From: Epichloe hybrida
Taxonomy: Eukaryota > Ascomycota > Sordariomycetes > Hypocreales > Clavicipitaceae
Assembly (NCBI GenBank): GCA_019022495.1
Contig: JAFEKR010000008.1
Location: forward strand, 1,612,001-1,676,000
Direction: 5' to 3'
DNA: 64,000 nucleotides
Under the pieces are notes generated by a model. That model had not been told where the DNA came from. It searched no databases and saw only the letters and a program-made list of their open reading frames with translations. The position numbers were made by a program, and so were the translations under genes. This document shows positions 1-10,583 of the stretch, one piece after another (positions within the stretch are counted from its first letter, which is position 1; the number at the start of each line of letters is the position of its first letter).

Positions 1-232
1 TGTGAAAGAAGCAGGCTGCCAATACTTAAGCATTTCCCACCCTGCTTGCATCTTTCACTCGGCGCGTCATCTTCGTCCACCTAGCAGGAAACCCTCCCAT
101 TCGCTCGATCTTGTCCGCTTGTTGCTTGTTGCTTGTTGTGTTGCTTGTTGGGCGCAGGAGTGACCCCGAACTGAACGAGCACAGAATATCAGATCTACCC
201 TCATATTATCGCTCCACGGAACATTGTCCGAC

Positions 233-1777
233 ATGTCCTACTACGGCGGCTACGGTCAGCAGCAGCCCTACGGTCGTGAGTAACTTCGACGCTTTCGCGG
301 GGACCACCTACGACGGTGACGACGGCGACGACGGCGACGAGTGTATACCAACCAAAGTCCAGTACTGATTTTGCCTTTTGATAGAGCCGCAGCCGCCACC
401 ACCACCACCACAGCAAGGCTATGGCCAATATCTTCCCCAGCAGCAGCACGGAGGACAATACCCTCCTCCGTCCCATAATCTCCATGGCCAATATCCCACG
501 CCGCAGCAAGGAGGATATTATCAGCAGCCGCCACCCCAAGGCCATTACCCTCCTGCTCCGGCTCACCAACATCCATACGGCCAACCGCCCCCGCCTCAGC
601 ACTACGGAGCTCCTCAACCGCCACCATCGTCATATGGCCATCACTCGCCTGCACCGCCTCCAGGACAATATGGCGCCCCCTACGGTGCTCCTCCTCCTCA
701 GCAGTATGGCCCCCCCGTGCCTCCGACACCTCCCACTCTAGGATACGGTGCTCCTCAGATCATTCAATGGGACGCCAATCCGGATGCGCAAGCATTGCGC
801 GGGGCTATGAAGGGCTTCGGCACTGACGAGAAGGCCTTGATCCGAATACTGTCCAGCAAAGACCCGCTGCAAATCGACATGATTCGGACGACGTTTGACC
901 GTACCTTTAAGCGAAACTTGATTCGAGACTTGAAGGATGAAACCAGCGGTTGGTTTGAGAAGGGTCTGGTCCAGCTGGCCTATGGTCCCATGCTGGCAGA
1001 CGTGCACAACCTACACAGCGCCATGTCAGGCCCGGGAACCAAGGAAGTTGTTTTGAACGACATCTTGCTCGGCCGATCGAACGCCGACATCAGGGCAATC
1101 AAAGGCGCCTACTACCAGACATTCCACAAGAGTCTGGAAGAGACCGTCAAGGGCGATTTGAGCATGAAAACCGAACGACACTTCCTCATGGTACTTGCTG
1201 CAAACCGAGCCGAGGACGCTGCCCCCGTCGTTCCCCAGCAGGTCGATGATGATGTCATGCAGATTTACAAGGCCACCGAGGGCAAGATGGGTACAGATGA
1301 GCTTCTTGTTTGCCATATTCTGAGTAGCAGGAACGACAACCAGATTCGTGCTATCTCGCATACATACAAACAAAAGTTCAACCGTGACTTGGACAAGGTC
1401 ATCAAATCTGTCAGTTTTACTCACGCTCCAAGAGACTCGATGCACAAGGTAAAACAGCCATTAGAACCAAGTCTGACCGCCAGGAACAGGAATTCTCTGG
1501 TCACATGCAAGATGCCCTGCTGTTCCAGCTTCGTCACGCCGTCGACAAGTACATGCATGCCGCCGAACTCCTCGAAGATTCCATGGCTGGCATGGGAACC
1601 AAGGATCATTTGTTGGTTGCTCGCGTTGTGCGCTTCCATTGGGACCATACCATGTTATCGAATGTCAAGGCTGCTTATCAGCAGCGCTTTGGCCGCAGTC
1701 TAGCCGCGCGCATCAAGGGCGAGACTTCTGGCGACTACGAGAGATTGATGCTGGCGAGTGTTGGTGAGTGGCGCTGA
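233..1777 (+). CDS. Annexin with long Pro/Gln/Tyr-rich N-terminal region
   Basis: Annexins bind acidic phospholipid membranes in a calcium-dependent way. Three exons (233-275, 385-1409, 1490-1777) join in frame to about 451 residues; both introns have GT..AG ends, and the second has a CTGAC branch site. Residues 1-145 are low complexity, built from PYG, QQ and PPP runs. Four annexin repeats follow, with GxGT-type loops near residues 158 (GFGTDE), 229 (GPGTKE), 317 (KMGTDE) and 389 (GMGTKD). The first, third and fourth loops best fit calcium-binding sites. The layout matches the fungal annexin XIV group. The start is the ATG in MSYYGGYG, which continues the same PYG-rich composition across intron 1. 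A GTGAGT just before the stop could allow a different C-terminus, but the present end lies where annexins normally stop. Confidence 0.93.
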
Positions 1778-2079
1778 TCATCAAGTATGATTGGATAGAG
1801 TAGAGTCGATGGCTTTGGGACTTCTCGAAAGGTCTGGTGTGCGTGGTCAGGTCGGTGTTTGATACATTACTCCTCTGATAAGCCCAGCCGAGTCTTGTAT
1901 TCATCAATTACGCGGCCACCTGGTGTCTATGCGAAACGTTTGATCCCCTAGTCGTGTCCTTCGTTGCTTCCCGTGCAACACATGACTCTGGCAGTAGGTG
2001 GGGCCAGGAAGCCCGCCCTCGTGATACATGTAATCTGCTTCCTTGAATGGGGTAGTTCATGCCAAAAAGCTACATTGCC

Positions 2080-2200
2080 TGCCTCTTGGATGCCTGCCTC
2101 TTGCCTGCCTGCCTGCCTCTTGCCTGCCTGCCTGCCTCTTGCCTGCCTGCCTGCCTCTTGCCTGCCTGCCTGCCTCTTGCCTGCCTGCCTGCCTGCCCTG
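2080..2200. repeat. 19-bp CCTGCC minisatellite
   Basis: The core CTCTTGCCTGCCTGCCTGC recurs at exact 19-bp spacing from 2098 (about five copies), flanked by degenerate copies. It lies downstream of the annexin gene. Confidence 0.9.
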
Positions 2201-2286
2201 TTGGCTGCGGAAGCTACTCCACTTGCATCGGACAGAACTTCTCCATTTGGTAGCGACTGCGGAGTATTCATTATAAAAATTTGTAT

Positions 2287-2318
2287 GTACTCCGTAAGGA
2301 GTACGGATTAGTCCGTAC
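2287..2318. repeat. Two overlapping perfect hairpins
   Basis: GTACTCC (2287-2293) pairs with GGAGTAC (2298-2304) across a 4-nt loop. The second arm's GTAC then starts GTACGGA (2301-2307), which pairs with TCCGTAC (2312-2318), again across 4 nt. The two structures share 2301-2304, so only one can form at a time. Confidence 0.85.
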
Positions 2319-2384
2319 GTTTTAATTTCAGCTGGTCCCCACAGCCAAAGCGCCCAAGTTGCCAATGATCCAATCATCCACCCC

Positions 2385-2447
2385 TAGCGTAAATGACCTT
2401 AACGTTAGCGTGGATGACACTGTCCTTAGCGTAAATGACCTTGACTG
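2385..2447. repeat. Three 21-bp direct repeats
   Basis: TAGCGTAAATGACCTT starts at 2385 and again at 2427. A diverged copy (TAGCGTGGATGACA) starts at 2406, giving an exact 21-bp period. This could be an array of protein-binding sites or a short decayed tandem repeat. Confidence 0.75.
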
Positions 2448-3296
2448 AAATTGGGCTCGAGATCCCAGCTGCCTGATTATATAGGCAGAAAGTGGCAGCC
2501 CTTTCGGTGACTAGCTTCAAAATTTATTTTCCCCATTCATTTATCTCCAAGGCAGCCCCCCCTCTCTTTTAGGCAGCCTGGCTAATCTTTCACTCCCCAG
2601 AGTCACCTGAGTAAGTACTCCTTGCTCATTTGTTATCATACCAGACGTCTACATATTTGACGCGTTCGACAACTTTTTCGCCACCCAGCCAGAGAAACTC
2701 TGCTGGCTTTACCGCAGTATCTGTGCCGAGTGCGCGGAGGGTCACATTTTCTTTGTGGGCGCGTTGCAAAGTTACAATCGCGCTTTTTTTCTTCCTTCCT
2801 TCCTTCCGAGTCAAAACATCGGCTCAAAAGAAAAAGTTGTGCAAGTGGGGCACAGTCTGCACTCAACTTACACCAGTGAGTCGCCTCGTGATTTGCTAGA
2901 ACGGTGTTCGCGAACCTATCCTCCTTCACTCAGATGAAGCTTGGTTCGTTATGCCTCTTTCTTCCGCCCGTTTTGATCTTCTCCCCTGTACCTTCCACGA
3001 TAATGCAACGGCGAATGCGCCTGCCTTTAAATAACTTGACTAATCTCGACATCAGGCTGCGATTCACGGGCCTGTCTCATTTCGTCTCGTGACCGATTTT
3101 GGGAGGTCTTTTAGGTGGCGGCGGTCTTTTGTGGATCCATCATAGCCACGACAAGTCAAGCAACTTGTCCGAGGCGTCGCCTGCACTCATCTGCTTTCGT
3201 GTTGCCATCTGTTGCAACCAGTCGATCGCCGACGAGGCCTCTACACTCTATTTAGGAGCAAGTGGACAGGGCTCTGCTGCCGGAAAGATATCTCTC

Positions 3297-5673
3297 ATGG
3301 CTTCGTCTGCGTCGGGTGGAGGAGTCGATGTGTCGGCGCCAACTTCTGCACCTGCTCTATCTGCCCCGGTATCAGCAGCTGCCAGCCTCTATCAGCATCA
3401 TCATCATCACCTTCCTCCGCCTACGGGCTCTCAAACCTCGCAGTCACCAGCGCCCAACCCACAAGCAAGTCGCTCACCAAATACTGAGGGACCACAGCAT
3501 CAACCTCAGATGAGCCATGGACAGCAACCCACTAGGAATGTGAGCCCGCCGACGTTCTTATCACCAAGAGCTGGTGCCGCTTCTGTGACTGAGTCGACAC
3601 CATATCAAACCCTCATCCACTTGTTCAAAACCACCGATCCCTGCATAGTTCGACAAGCAATTCGGGACACACATGAAGTGACGTTGCTGGGATCAGAATA
3701 CCATTTCGCATTTTTGGTACGTTTCCGTGCAAGAAGCTCTATACATCGTGAATGATTGGATCTATGAACTAAATTGCTGTTGCAGCTGAATACAGTCTTT
3801 CATCAAGCTAGTCCGGCGATTTTGGACGATAGCGTTCGAAAATTTGGCGCAAAACTAGTCAATTCTTCATTCCGCAGTGCTCTCGGCCACGTGACGATGG
3901 AAACACTGGACAGGGTCTCAGATATACTTCTTCCCAAACTCAGCAATGAGTTCTTGGATCAAGCGCTGGACAAACGGCTAAGTACAATCCGAGCGCGCTC
4001 GCTCGTCAACGCACTCGCAAGGGCAGACCGTCTTGGTTACGATGAGAGGGATACAGTGGAAGAAAGAAGAGACGGCACCGAGCATGTCATCCCGCACCTG
4101 AAGCCCGACCTGGCGCAAACCCCAGCACAAAGAAACGGGTCTTCTCACCCGCCACAGCCACAACCCTTGTACACCAACCAGATGAGGTCTTCTCACCCGC
4201 CACAACAAATGTTCACCAACCAGATGAGCACCCACGCGCAATTCCCATCGGTGAACCCATCACGACAAAACAACAGGGCACATGATATCATGTGCTGCAG
4301 TACCTGTGCTCGCCCGTGTTCTGGGGCGCATGCACTCCGTCACGTAAGTCCAACGATATATCCTTCTTTCGTCACTTTGCGGAAGCCATGGCTCATTTTG
4401 TTCTTAGCACAAGATGAAGAAAGGGTGTGAAAATTTGGGAACCTTTGACCGGATCAACCGAGACATTTGTCCACACTGCGGGGCAACATTTGCCAACAGC
4501 AGTGGCTTGGCGTATCACATCAAGTTGCAAGTCTGTGGCCATTACATCAACGAGGATGTTGCCATGATTATCCCGGCACTTGCAGGATTTTATCGTGGCC
4601 GGGGAGCAGGGTCGACGCCAAGCCAGCAGATGGCATCAGCTCACATGAATACACCACCAAATCAAAAGACGGGAAACGCTACATTTAGAGCAGTGAACGC
4701 CGGCAGTTTGCCACCGCCGAGCAGTGCATCATTGACGCCTCTGTCGCAGTCAAAGACGGCTGACGCTTACGCTCATCTCTCTCCGCGGGACAGGGGCTTT
4801 TTTGATGCTGCCATGAAGGAAGCTGAGGAAAAGTATATCAATGAAATAAAGCGAGCCATGGCAAACCCGAGTTTCTCCCCCACAGAGCGTGAGGCCGAGC
4901 TCGCCAAACTCAAGAATAGATTCAACACCAAACAGAGCCTGACGCGGAAGAAGTATGGCATCAGACTTCGGGAGAGGCGCCCCAGAGCTGAAATCGAAGC
5001 GGAGCGCAATCGGATGCTGCTGTCTTTGACTTCCACGCCCACTTTCAATGCTTCGCAGGCCACGAGTGGAGAGCCACCCAGTAAAAGGCAGAAAACGGAT
5101 ATGGAGGGCGAACCGTCGGGGACGATGCTATCTGAGGGTTTGAACCCAGCTGTCATTGCGCCCATGAGGGTCGCCGTGGAGAAAATGGGCGGTTTGGCCA
5201 ACTCGGCTGGTACAGCTGAACATGTCGACCCTACGACGTCGTCGGCGACGTCTCAGTCACATCAACCGACTGTTGCCCAGCAACCCGACACGGCGGCAGC
5301 AATGGCAACGGCGACGTCTCAGTCACATCAACCGACTGTTGCCCAACCGCCCGACACGGCGGCAGCAATGGCAACGGCGACGTCTCAGTCACATCAGCCG
5401 ACTGTTGCCCAACCGCCCGACACGGCGGCAGCAATGGCAACGGCGACGTCTCAGTCACATCAGCCGACTGTTGCCCAACCGCCCGACACAGCGGCAGAAA
5501 TGGCAACGGCGACGGCACAGCCTCATCTTGCCAAGGTGTCGAATGCGTCGGGCGTGGGTGGGACGCCAAATGACGCGATGGACGTTGATGATGCATTTGA
5601 CACTGACACTGACAGCGACACGGAGGGAGGAGGCGATGACGATATTCCTTCCATCTTGCCGCAAGAAGCATAA
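3297..5673 (+). CDS. C2H2-like zinc-finger protein with internal 22-residue repeats
   Basis: Three exons (3297-3716, 3786-4343, 4408-5673) join in frame to about 747 residues. The start is the first ATG of the frame (MASSASGGG). The head is rich in Ser, Pro, His and Gln. Residues about 115-250 look like a folded, helix-rich region. A Cys/His cluster follows: CCSTCARPC near residue 311, then a finger-like DICPHCGATF near 346 with HIKLQVCGH about 20 residues on. Charged, probably helical sequence (residues about 450-540) precedes a basic patch (PPSKRQK) that could be a nuclear signal. Four near-identical 22-residue repeats (SQSHQPTVAQ core) and an acidic tail end the protein. A nuclear DNA- or protein-binding role is inferred from the zinc motif; I do not recognise the family by name. 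Confidence 0.85.
5245..5508 (+). repeat. Four 66-bp coding tandem repeats
   Basis: The string GCGACGTCTCAGTCACAT recurs at 5245, 5311, 5377 and 5443, exactly 66 bp apart, and the frame continues through all units. Copies 2-4 are almost identical at the base level, so the array expanded recently or is being homogenised. Confidence 0.93.
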
Positions 5674-6785
5674 CGTTGGCGATGAGGTTACATTGGGCGT
5701 TCCATTGGGCGTCAGCTTCTTGAGGTCTTTTGCTCTTTTTCCTACTTTTTTCAACATGATTCGAAGGCGCCGCTGGTATCGTGCGCGGGTTGCTATGTTG
5801 TTTCGGAGAAATCATAGCGACTGAACGGGACACGTCAGAACTTGGGATGATTTAGAATTTTGCAGAGGCTAAAACACGCGGTCATTGATCTGAAGCATAT
5901 CAGCCAGCCACTGGCGTTTTTTGAAACGGCATCATAGGGGGCTAGCGGGATCACATTAGCAGGATAATAAACTGGGCATCATGGGCCCCTGGGGGTGGGT
6001 GGGCACTGGGTAGTGGGATCTGAGAGTAGTAGACTGGACATTTGAAATGGTCTCTTCAACAGACTCTTCTTCTTTCTAGTCCAACAAGTACATAATGATG
6101 AAATTATGAACATGGGATTTTCACCATGGATGGTTCCTGCTTGACTGGGTCGTGAAATTTTGAAGTACTTGGTCGGCATTTTAGTCAATCGGATTTACCA
6201 AGACGAAATACCGGTGAATTATCAAAACACCAGACATGGTAGGACAAGTCAAGTCTGGCCATGGCGGCTCGTATTATCTATTCATGGAAAAGAGGCGGCA
6301 ACGAAGGGGTGGGTGAATCGAGGAGGGGGAGGGAGGGGAGGGGGAGGGGAGGAGGCGAGGGGGAACCAGCCTTCTAGAAGGCACCGACCGACCAGTCAGG
6401 CAGGAGAGCTTTCTTCTGTTCTTTCCTCTGTTTCGGCCAACTTCAAAGCGCACAGCCTGGCCCTGGGACGTGAAACCGAACCTGACGTGTTTCCCGAATC
6501 CCGACACGGGCCATGACGAGAAGATGGCACAATCTCCAAGTGTCCGTGAAATGTTTGGCACGCTTGTCTTGAACGTCGGTGCATCCTCCCCCTCCCGTCT
6601 TGGCTCACACGCAGCCGCTTGGTTCCCGATTTCATCTTCATCTTCCGATTCCATCTTTTGATCAAGTCTCATTCTGATTCTATACATGGAAAAGAAGACG
6701 ACAAGAACAAGAGGAAAAAAAAAAAGGAAAAAAAAGAACGACGCGTTCCCCTTGCTACCGAGCCCGTCGTTCAACGGTACGTACC
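5674..6785. other. Intergenic region before BTB gene
   Basis: No supported gene. Contains a G-rich run of GGGAGGGG type near 6325-6362 and a purine-rich A/G tract at about 6690-6745 just upstream of the BTB gene. Confidence 0.55.
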
Positions 6786-7772
6786 ATGGTGCCCATCAAC
6801 CGAATTGAATGGCGCATCTCGTTGGCACCGACGAAACCGACGAAACCGACGAAACCGACGAAGCCGACGAAGCCGACACCACCAACATGGCCACGATGTC
6901 AAGATGACATGACAACGGTGCTCATCGGGCCCAAGCAACATCCCTTCAGTGTCAACAAAACGCTTCTATGCGAGGCGTCCCCCTTCTTCTCCGACCGCCT
7001 GCAAGATGATGTCCAGACGACGCCCATTCGCCTCTGGCTACCAAACGAATCGGCCACCGTGTTTTCTCTCTTCATTCAATGGCTTCACTCGCCGCGCACA
7101 TTCCGCCGCTTCCTCGACGAATCCATCGCCATGGCTCACGACACGAGCCAGCAAGCTGCTCAGGACATGCACTGGGCCATGGTACGCCTCCACCTCTTCG
7201 CCTCCCATCTCGACCTCGACAAGCTCCAGGATCTGGCCATGGACGCCCTGCAGGACCTCTATCTCAACTTGGACTGGGACGTGCCGCCCACCCTGATCAG
7301 ATATCTCTACACGCAATGCGAGGCCGCCCCCGCCGTGCGCGTCCGTCGCTGGGCCGTCGCCATGGTCGCCTTCTCCCTCACCGTCCCCGACAACCAGGCG
7401 CTCAAGTTCCACCCGCAGGACGCCGCAACGTCGGACCCGGCTCGCTTCCAAGCTCTCTTCGCGTCCCTCCCAGACTTTGCCTCGGACCATGCCACACACG
7501 TGGGCAACATGACGTCGGCGGGACTGGATATCCGCTGCAAGAACCCGCAGCTGCGCATCTCGGCAAACAAGCTCCGCAACGACCAGCGCCTGTTCGGCTT
7601 CAGAGAGTGCTCTTTCCACTCTCATCGCGCGGCGGTGGGGGAGGGCCGGTGTCCGCACAGCGAGGGTCGCGGACGGGCGAGCAGCAGCAGCAGCAGCAGC
7701 AGCAGCGACTACCATGGTTTCAAGTCGACATCCAGCAGTGGGCCGGGTCGAGGCGTCGATGACGAACGGTAA
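6786..7772 (+). CDS. BTB/POZ domain protein
   Basis: A single exon encodes 328 residues. BTB domains mediate dimerisation and often link substrates to cullin-3 ubiquitin ligases. The BTB core begins near residue 42 with MTTVLIGPKQHPFSVNK, the classic opening strand and helix (the buried peptide must not be seen before HKxxL-like SVNKTLL), followed by ASPFFSDRL and a later IQWLHSP segment. Fungal proteins of this type usually carry only a BTB domain plus a helical C-terminal half, as here. Residues about 15-30 are a TKP repeat made by a 9-bp DNA repeat, and residues about 298-307 are a poly-Ser run from an AGC microsatellite. An ATG at 6908 would remove the TKP tract and still leave the whole BTB domain, so the start is uncertain. 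Confidence 0.82.
   Translation: MVPINRIEWRISLAPTKPTKPTKPTKPTKPTPPTWPRCQDDMTTVLIGPKQHPFSVNKTLLCEASPFFSDRLQDDVQTTPIRLWLPNESATVFSLFIQWLHSPRTFRRFLDESIAMAHDTSQQAAQDMHWAMVRLHLFASHLDLDKLQDLAMDALQDLYLNLDWDVPPTLIRYLYTQCEAAPAVRVRRWAVAMVAFSLTVPDNQALKFHPQDAATSDPARFQALFASLPDFASDHATHVGNMTSAGLDIRCKNPQLRISANKLRNDQRLFGFRECSFHSHRAAVGEGRCPHSEGRGRASSSSSSSSSDYHGFKSTSSSGPGRGVDDER
6827..6880 (+). repeat. 9-bp coding repeat (TKP tract)
   Basis: The unit ACCGACGAA repeats about six times and encodes Thr-Lys-Pro triplets near the N-terminus of the BTB protein. The last copies carry G for A changes. Confidence 0.85.
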
Positions 7773-8525
7773 CAAGTTTCCCATATCAAGGCGTACACCA
7801 TGGGCGGGTCAAGTAGTTACACGCACCATAGTAGATAATGTCCAATAAAACATGACGCCATCAGAACTTTTTCTTTACTAGGGGTCTTTTACAAAAGGGC
7901 CTGATGGGAAATTCATCATGCACTTCCACATAGCCTAAACTCACCAGGCGTAACGGTAATCACAGGTACAAACACGTCAGTCAGTTGCGCCACAAGTTCA
8001 CAGAATAGCGCCGAGCCCAAATCGAATAGTCATCATGCATAATATATTCCGGGACAAGAGGGGACGCTCTCCTTTATTCATCCATTTCCCGTCTTTTAAT
8101 CCAAGTCCGAGGCGGTCGGTACATTACTCGCCACAAGTTTCGAACCAGCTCCAACACACTTGAACATAAAAAAACCATGAAAAGTGGAATGTACCGAGGC
8201 TGCACCCGAAAGTATACACGTTTCGACGACAGCGGGCCAGGCCATGAACCGCGTCGTAGGAAAAAACATGGAGTAGATGAGTGAAGGGGAGAAAAGAGAC
8301 AAGTCGCCGATTGTGAGGTCTGTTGACCCTCTATGGTCTGTCGTTCAGTCGTTCGTTAAGTCGTTAGTTGTATCGTGCTCGGACCGAGATGGCATCTTGT
8401 TCCGATTTGGGAATTGTGAGATGCCGGACCCGGTTGGAGCACGGAATGGTATGTTCCTTGGCTCGTAAAAAAGTGTCGTTGACCCGTTTCGGGACAATGT
8501 GTTGACGGAGGGAGGGCTTCGTCGT
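7773..8525. other. Convergent 3' intergenic region
   Basis: Lies between the ends of the BTB gene and the minus-strand Ser/Pro-rich gene. No gene seen; it presumably holds both 3' UTRs. Confidence 0.6.
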
Positions 8526-10583
8526 CTAGAAGGGTGATTTTGATCGACGGCTGTTCTTGCCGCGGCGGCGAAAGTCCTTGAGGCGTTCATCAATATACGC
8601 CAGACGGTTGACGAGTGGCGTCTTGGTTGAGGCGGAGGAAGTGGGAGCGGCTTCGACATGGTTGTTGGGCCGTTCCCCCCCTGGTTGGTGTACGGTGGCG
8701 AATGGGCGGAAGATGGCGCCGATGTCGAGAGAGGAGACTCGGTAGTGTCGGTTCGGGAACGAGTGGCTCGTTGTTCTGGCGGCAAACGGGGACCCCAGTC
8801 TGGCGGGAACCGTCTGTGATGAGGCCAGGGTGGTGTTGGTGGTGGTGGTGGTGGTGGTGGTGGTGGTGGTGGGGAAGCGCGCGGAGCCAGTCGGGCCGGG
8901 CGTGGGATTGGAAGACTCGAAGAGTTCCTGCAGGTTTGTTCGGGGCACGAACAGATTGTCGCGCAGGCTCGAGTCGGTTGAGCTGAATTCCGCGAGCGGA
9001 GAAGAGCACTCGGCCTCTTCGTGGACTGATGGATCGATCCAGAAGTCTGACCCGAGACTGGGCCGCTTGGTCCGCCGCGGCTCCGGGACGGATGTTTGTC
9101 TCGACCTGCGCTTCTGTGTGCTGGTTCGGCTTTGGTCCAGTCTCACCGGCGATGCCAGACCGCGGCGCGTGCCAACGGTGCGAGATTGTCGCTGGACCTC
9201 GGAAATCTCGCCGAGACTGCCGCCACCCGCCCCCCCAGAGGAGCTGGGTCCATAGCTTCTAGCCATGAACGGCGATCCGAGTCGAGGGGGCCGGGACTGC
9301 TGCAACAAGTCACCGCCAAAAGTGAATGCGGGGGGTTCCGCTGGCGACGGCGACGGCGACGGCAGCGGCGGAGACGGAGACGGAGCGGCGGCAGGCTCAA
9401 GCTGCGAGCTCGTCAACTGAGCTAGAGGCCCCTGGATCTGCATCGAGTCCGCCGTGCTGACCGTCAGGGACATTGCCATGTCAGAGGCAGAAAAGACCGA
9501 AGGTGATGGAGCCGGCACTGATCGGCGGGTCCAGAAGCGATGGGCCGTCTTGCCGAACGGGGTTGGGCTGTGGGAAAGGTACTGGATGTGTCGTGCAGCG
9601 GACGCGCTGTGAGCTTTGCAGAGCTCCCTGAGATGGCCTCTTGTGGCCGCGCAAGTGTGCGGCCATTCGATATAGGCACCGGCGGATTCAGGCGTCGGCG
9701 TCGGCATCGGCATCGGCGTGGAGCTGCCGCTCTTGTTTCCTGGCTTGGCCTGGGGTCGCGAGCCCTTCCAGCTTCTCTTGGCCTCTCTCGCCACTCGCAT
9801 GCACACGCCCGAGGGAGGGATGCCACTTTTGCCAACCCGGAAAGGAGTCACCTTGGGGTCTTGCAGGTACGTCATGTATGTTGACCACAGGTGTTGGCTC
9901 ATGGGCTTGGTCCAAGGTGCTCTTCTAGACTGGGCGCATCTGGCAGGGCGTGTTGGCGGCTTGTTGGTCTTGTAATCGGCGTCTCCCGGTGCAAGAAAAC
10001 GACCGAATCGTCCATTGCGCTCGCTCTCGGGGCTGGCACACTGACTCAAGTCGTCTGATGCAAAGGAATAGCGACTGAACAGCGAAGAGCTTGTTTGGGT
10101 GGACCGCGCCGTGGAAGGTCGACTGCTTTCATACTCGGGACTGGATTCGAGGCTGCTCAAGGTACCGTCTATCGACCAATCGGGAAATTGCTTTGGTGAT
10201 AATGAGGGCGCGAGACCGGGGCCCGGAGTCTTGGGCGGCGAAAAGGTCCGGCCCCGACTTGACTCTTCCGTCAAGAGAATGTCGTCGAATGGGTCAAGCT
10301 GAGGAAGAGCGGGATAAGCGATGCTGAGCATATCTTGGTCGTCATAAATTTGCGGCTCCTCGATACTGGGGACGGGAACGTCGGCGGCAGCGACAGAAGC
10401 AAGAAACTGCGAAGTCGGGGCGTTGAGCTGCGAGGCGGTCCGCCTCCGCAAGCGAAATCTCAGTCGTGGTGGCGAAGGAGGCTGTTGCGCTTGGCCTTTG
10501 CTTGCTGGTTCGGGGGTCTTGGGTGCTGGAGATTGGCGCAAACGCCTGGGGCGTGCGCGAAAGTGTTCAGATGGAGGCATCAT
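8526..10583 (-). CDS. Ser/Pro-rich fungal protein of unknown function
   Basis: One long open frame of about 685 residues from the tandem ATGs (MMPPSEHF). The frame stays open upstream without an ATG, so a short 5' exon cannot be excluded. Most of the protein is low-complexity Ser, Pro, Thr and Arg, with a poly-Thr run written by a GGT microsatellite (8830-8873 on the plus strand). Two blocks look conserved and ordered: residues about 210-270, with WTKPMSQHLWSTYMTYLQDP followed by VCMRVAREAKRSWKG, and the basic C-terminus (LAYIDERLKDFRRRGK). Between them CAATRGHLRELCK looks like a continuation of the first block. I have an impression of similar uncharacterised proteins in other ascomycetes, but no function is known to me. 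The composition suggests a largely disordered, possibly phosphorylated regulator. Confidence 0.78.
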   Translation of the reverse strand: MMPPSEHFRARPRRLRQSPAPKTPEPASKGQAQQPPSPPRLRFRLRRRTASQLNAPTSQFLASVAAADVPVPSIEEPQIYDDQDMLSIAYPALPQLDPFDDILLTEESSRGRTFSPPKTPGPGLAPSLSPKQFPDWSIDGTLSSLESSPEYESSRPSTARSTQTSSSLFSRYSFASDDLSQCASPESERNGRFGRFLAPGDADYKTNKPPTRPARCAQSRRAPWTKPMSQHLWSTYMTYLQDPKVTPFRVGKSGIPPSGVCMRVAREAKRSWKGSRPQAKPGNKSGSSTPMPMPTPTPESAGAYIEWPHTCAATRGHLRELCKAHSASAARHIQYLSHSPTPFGKTAHRFWTRRSVPAPSPSVFSASDMAMSLTVSTADSMQIQGPLAQLTSSQLEPAAAPSPSPPLPSPSPSPAEPPAFTFGGDLLQQSRPPRLGSPFMARSYGPSSSGGAGGGSLGEISEVQRQSRTVGTRRGLASPVRLDQSRTSTQKRRSRQTSVPEPRRTKRPSLGSDFWIDPSVHEEAECSSPLAEFSSTDSSLRDNLFVPRTNLQELFESSNPTPGPTGSARFPTTTTTTTTTTTNTTLASSQTVPARLGSPFAARTTSHSFPNRHYRVSSLDIGAIFRPFATVHQPGGERPNNHVEAAPTSSASTKTPLVNRLAYIDERLKDFRRRGKNSRRSKSPF
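8830..8873. repeat. GGT trinucleotide microsatellite
   Basis: An almost pure GGT run on the plus strand encodes the poly-Thr tract of the minus-strand protein, so length changes would alter the protein without shifting frame. Confidence 0.95.

Larger units (their letters stand above)
1778..3296. other. Intergenic region, annexin to C2H2 gene
   Basis: No convincing gene. It holds a CCTGCC-rich minisatellite (about 2080-2200), two overlapping perfect hairpins (2287-2318), three 21-bp units (2385-2447) and pyrimidine-rich sequence leading into the next gene. Short open frames across the minisatellite read as Pro-Ala-Cys-Leu repeats and are a by-product of the repeat. Confidence 0.6.

Noticed and set aside
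2043..2276. Cys-rich frames reading PACLPACL on both strands
   Set aside because: They are the translation of the 19-bp minisatellite and begin and end with it.
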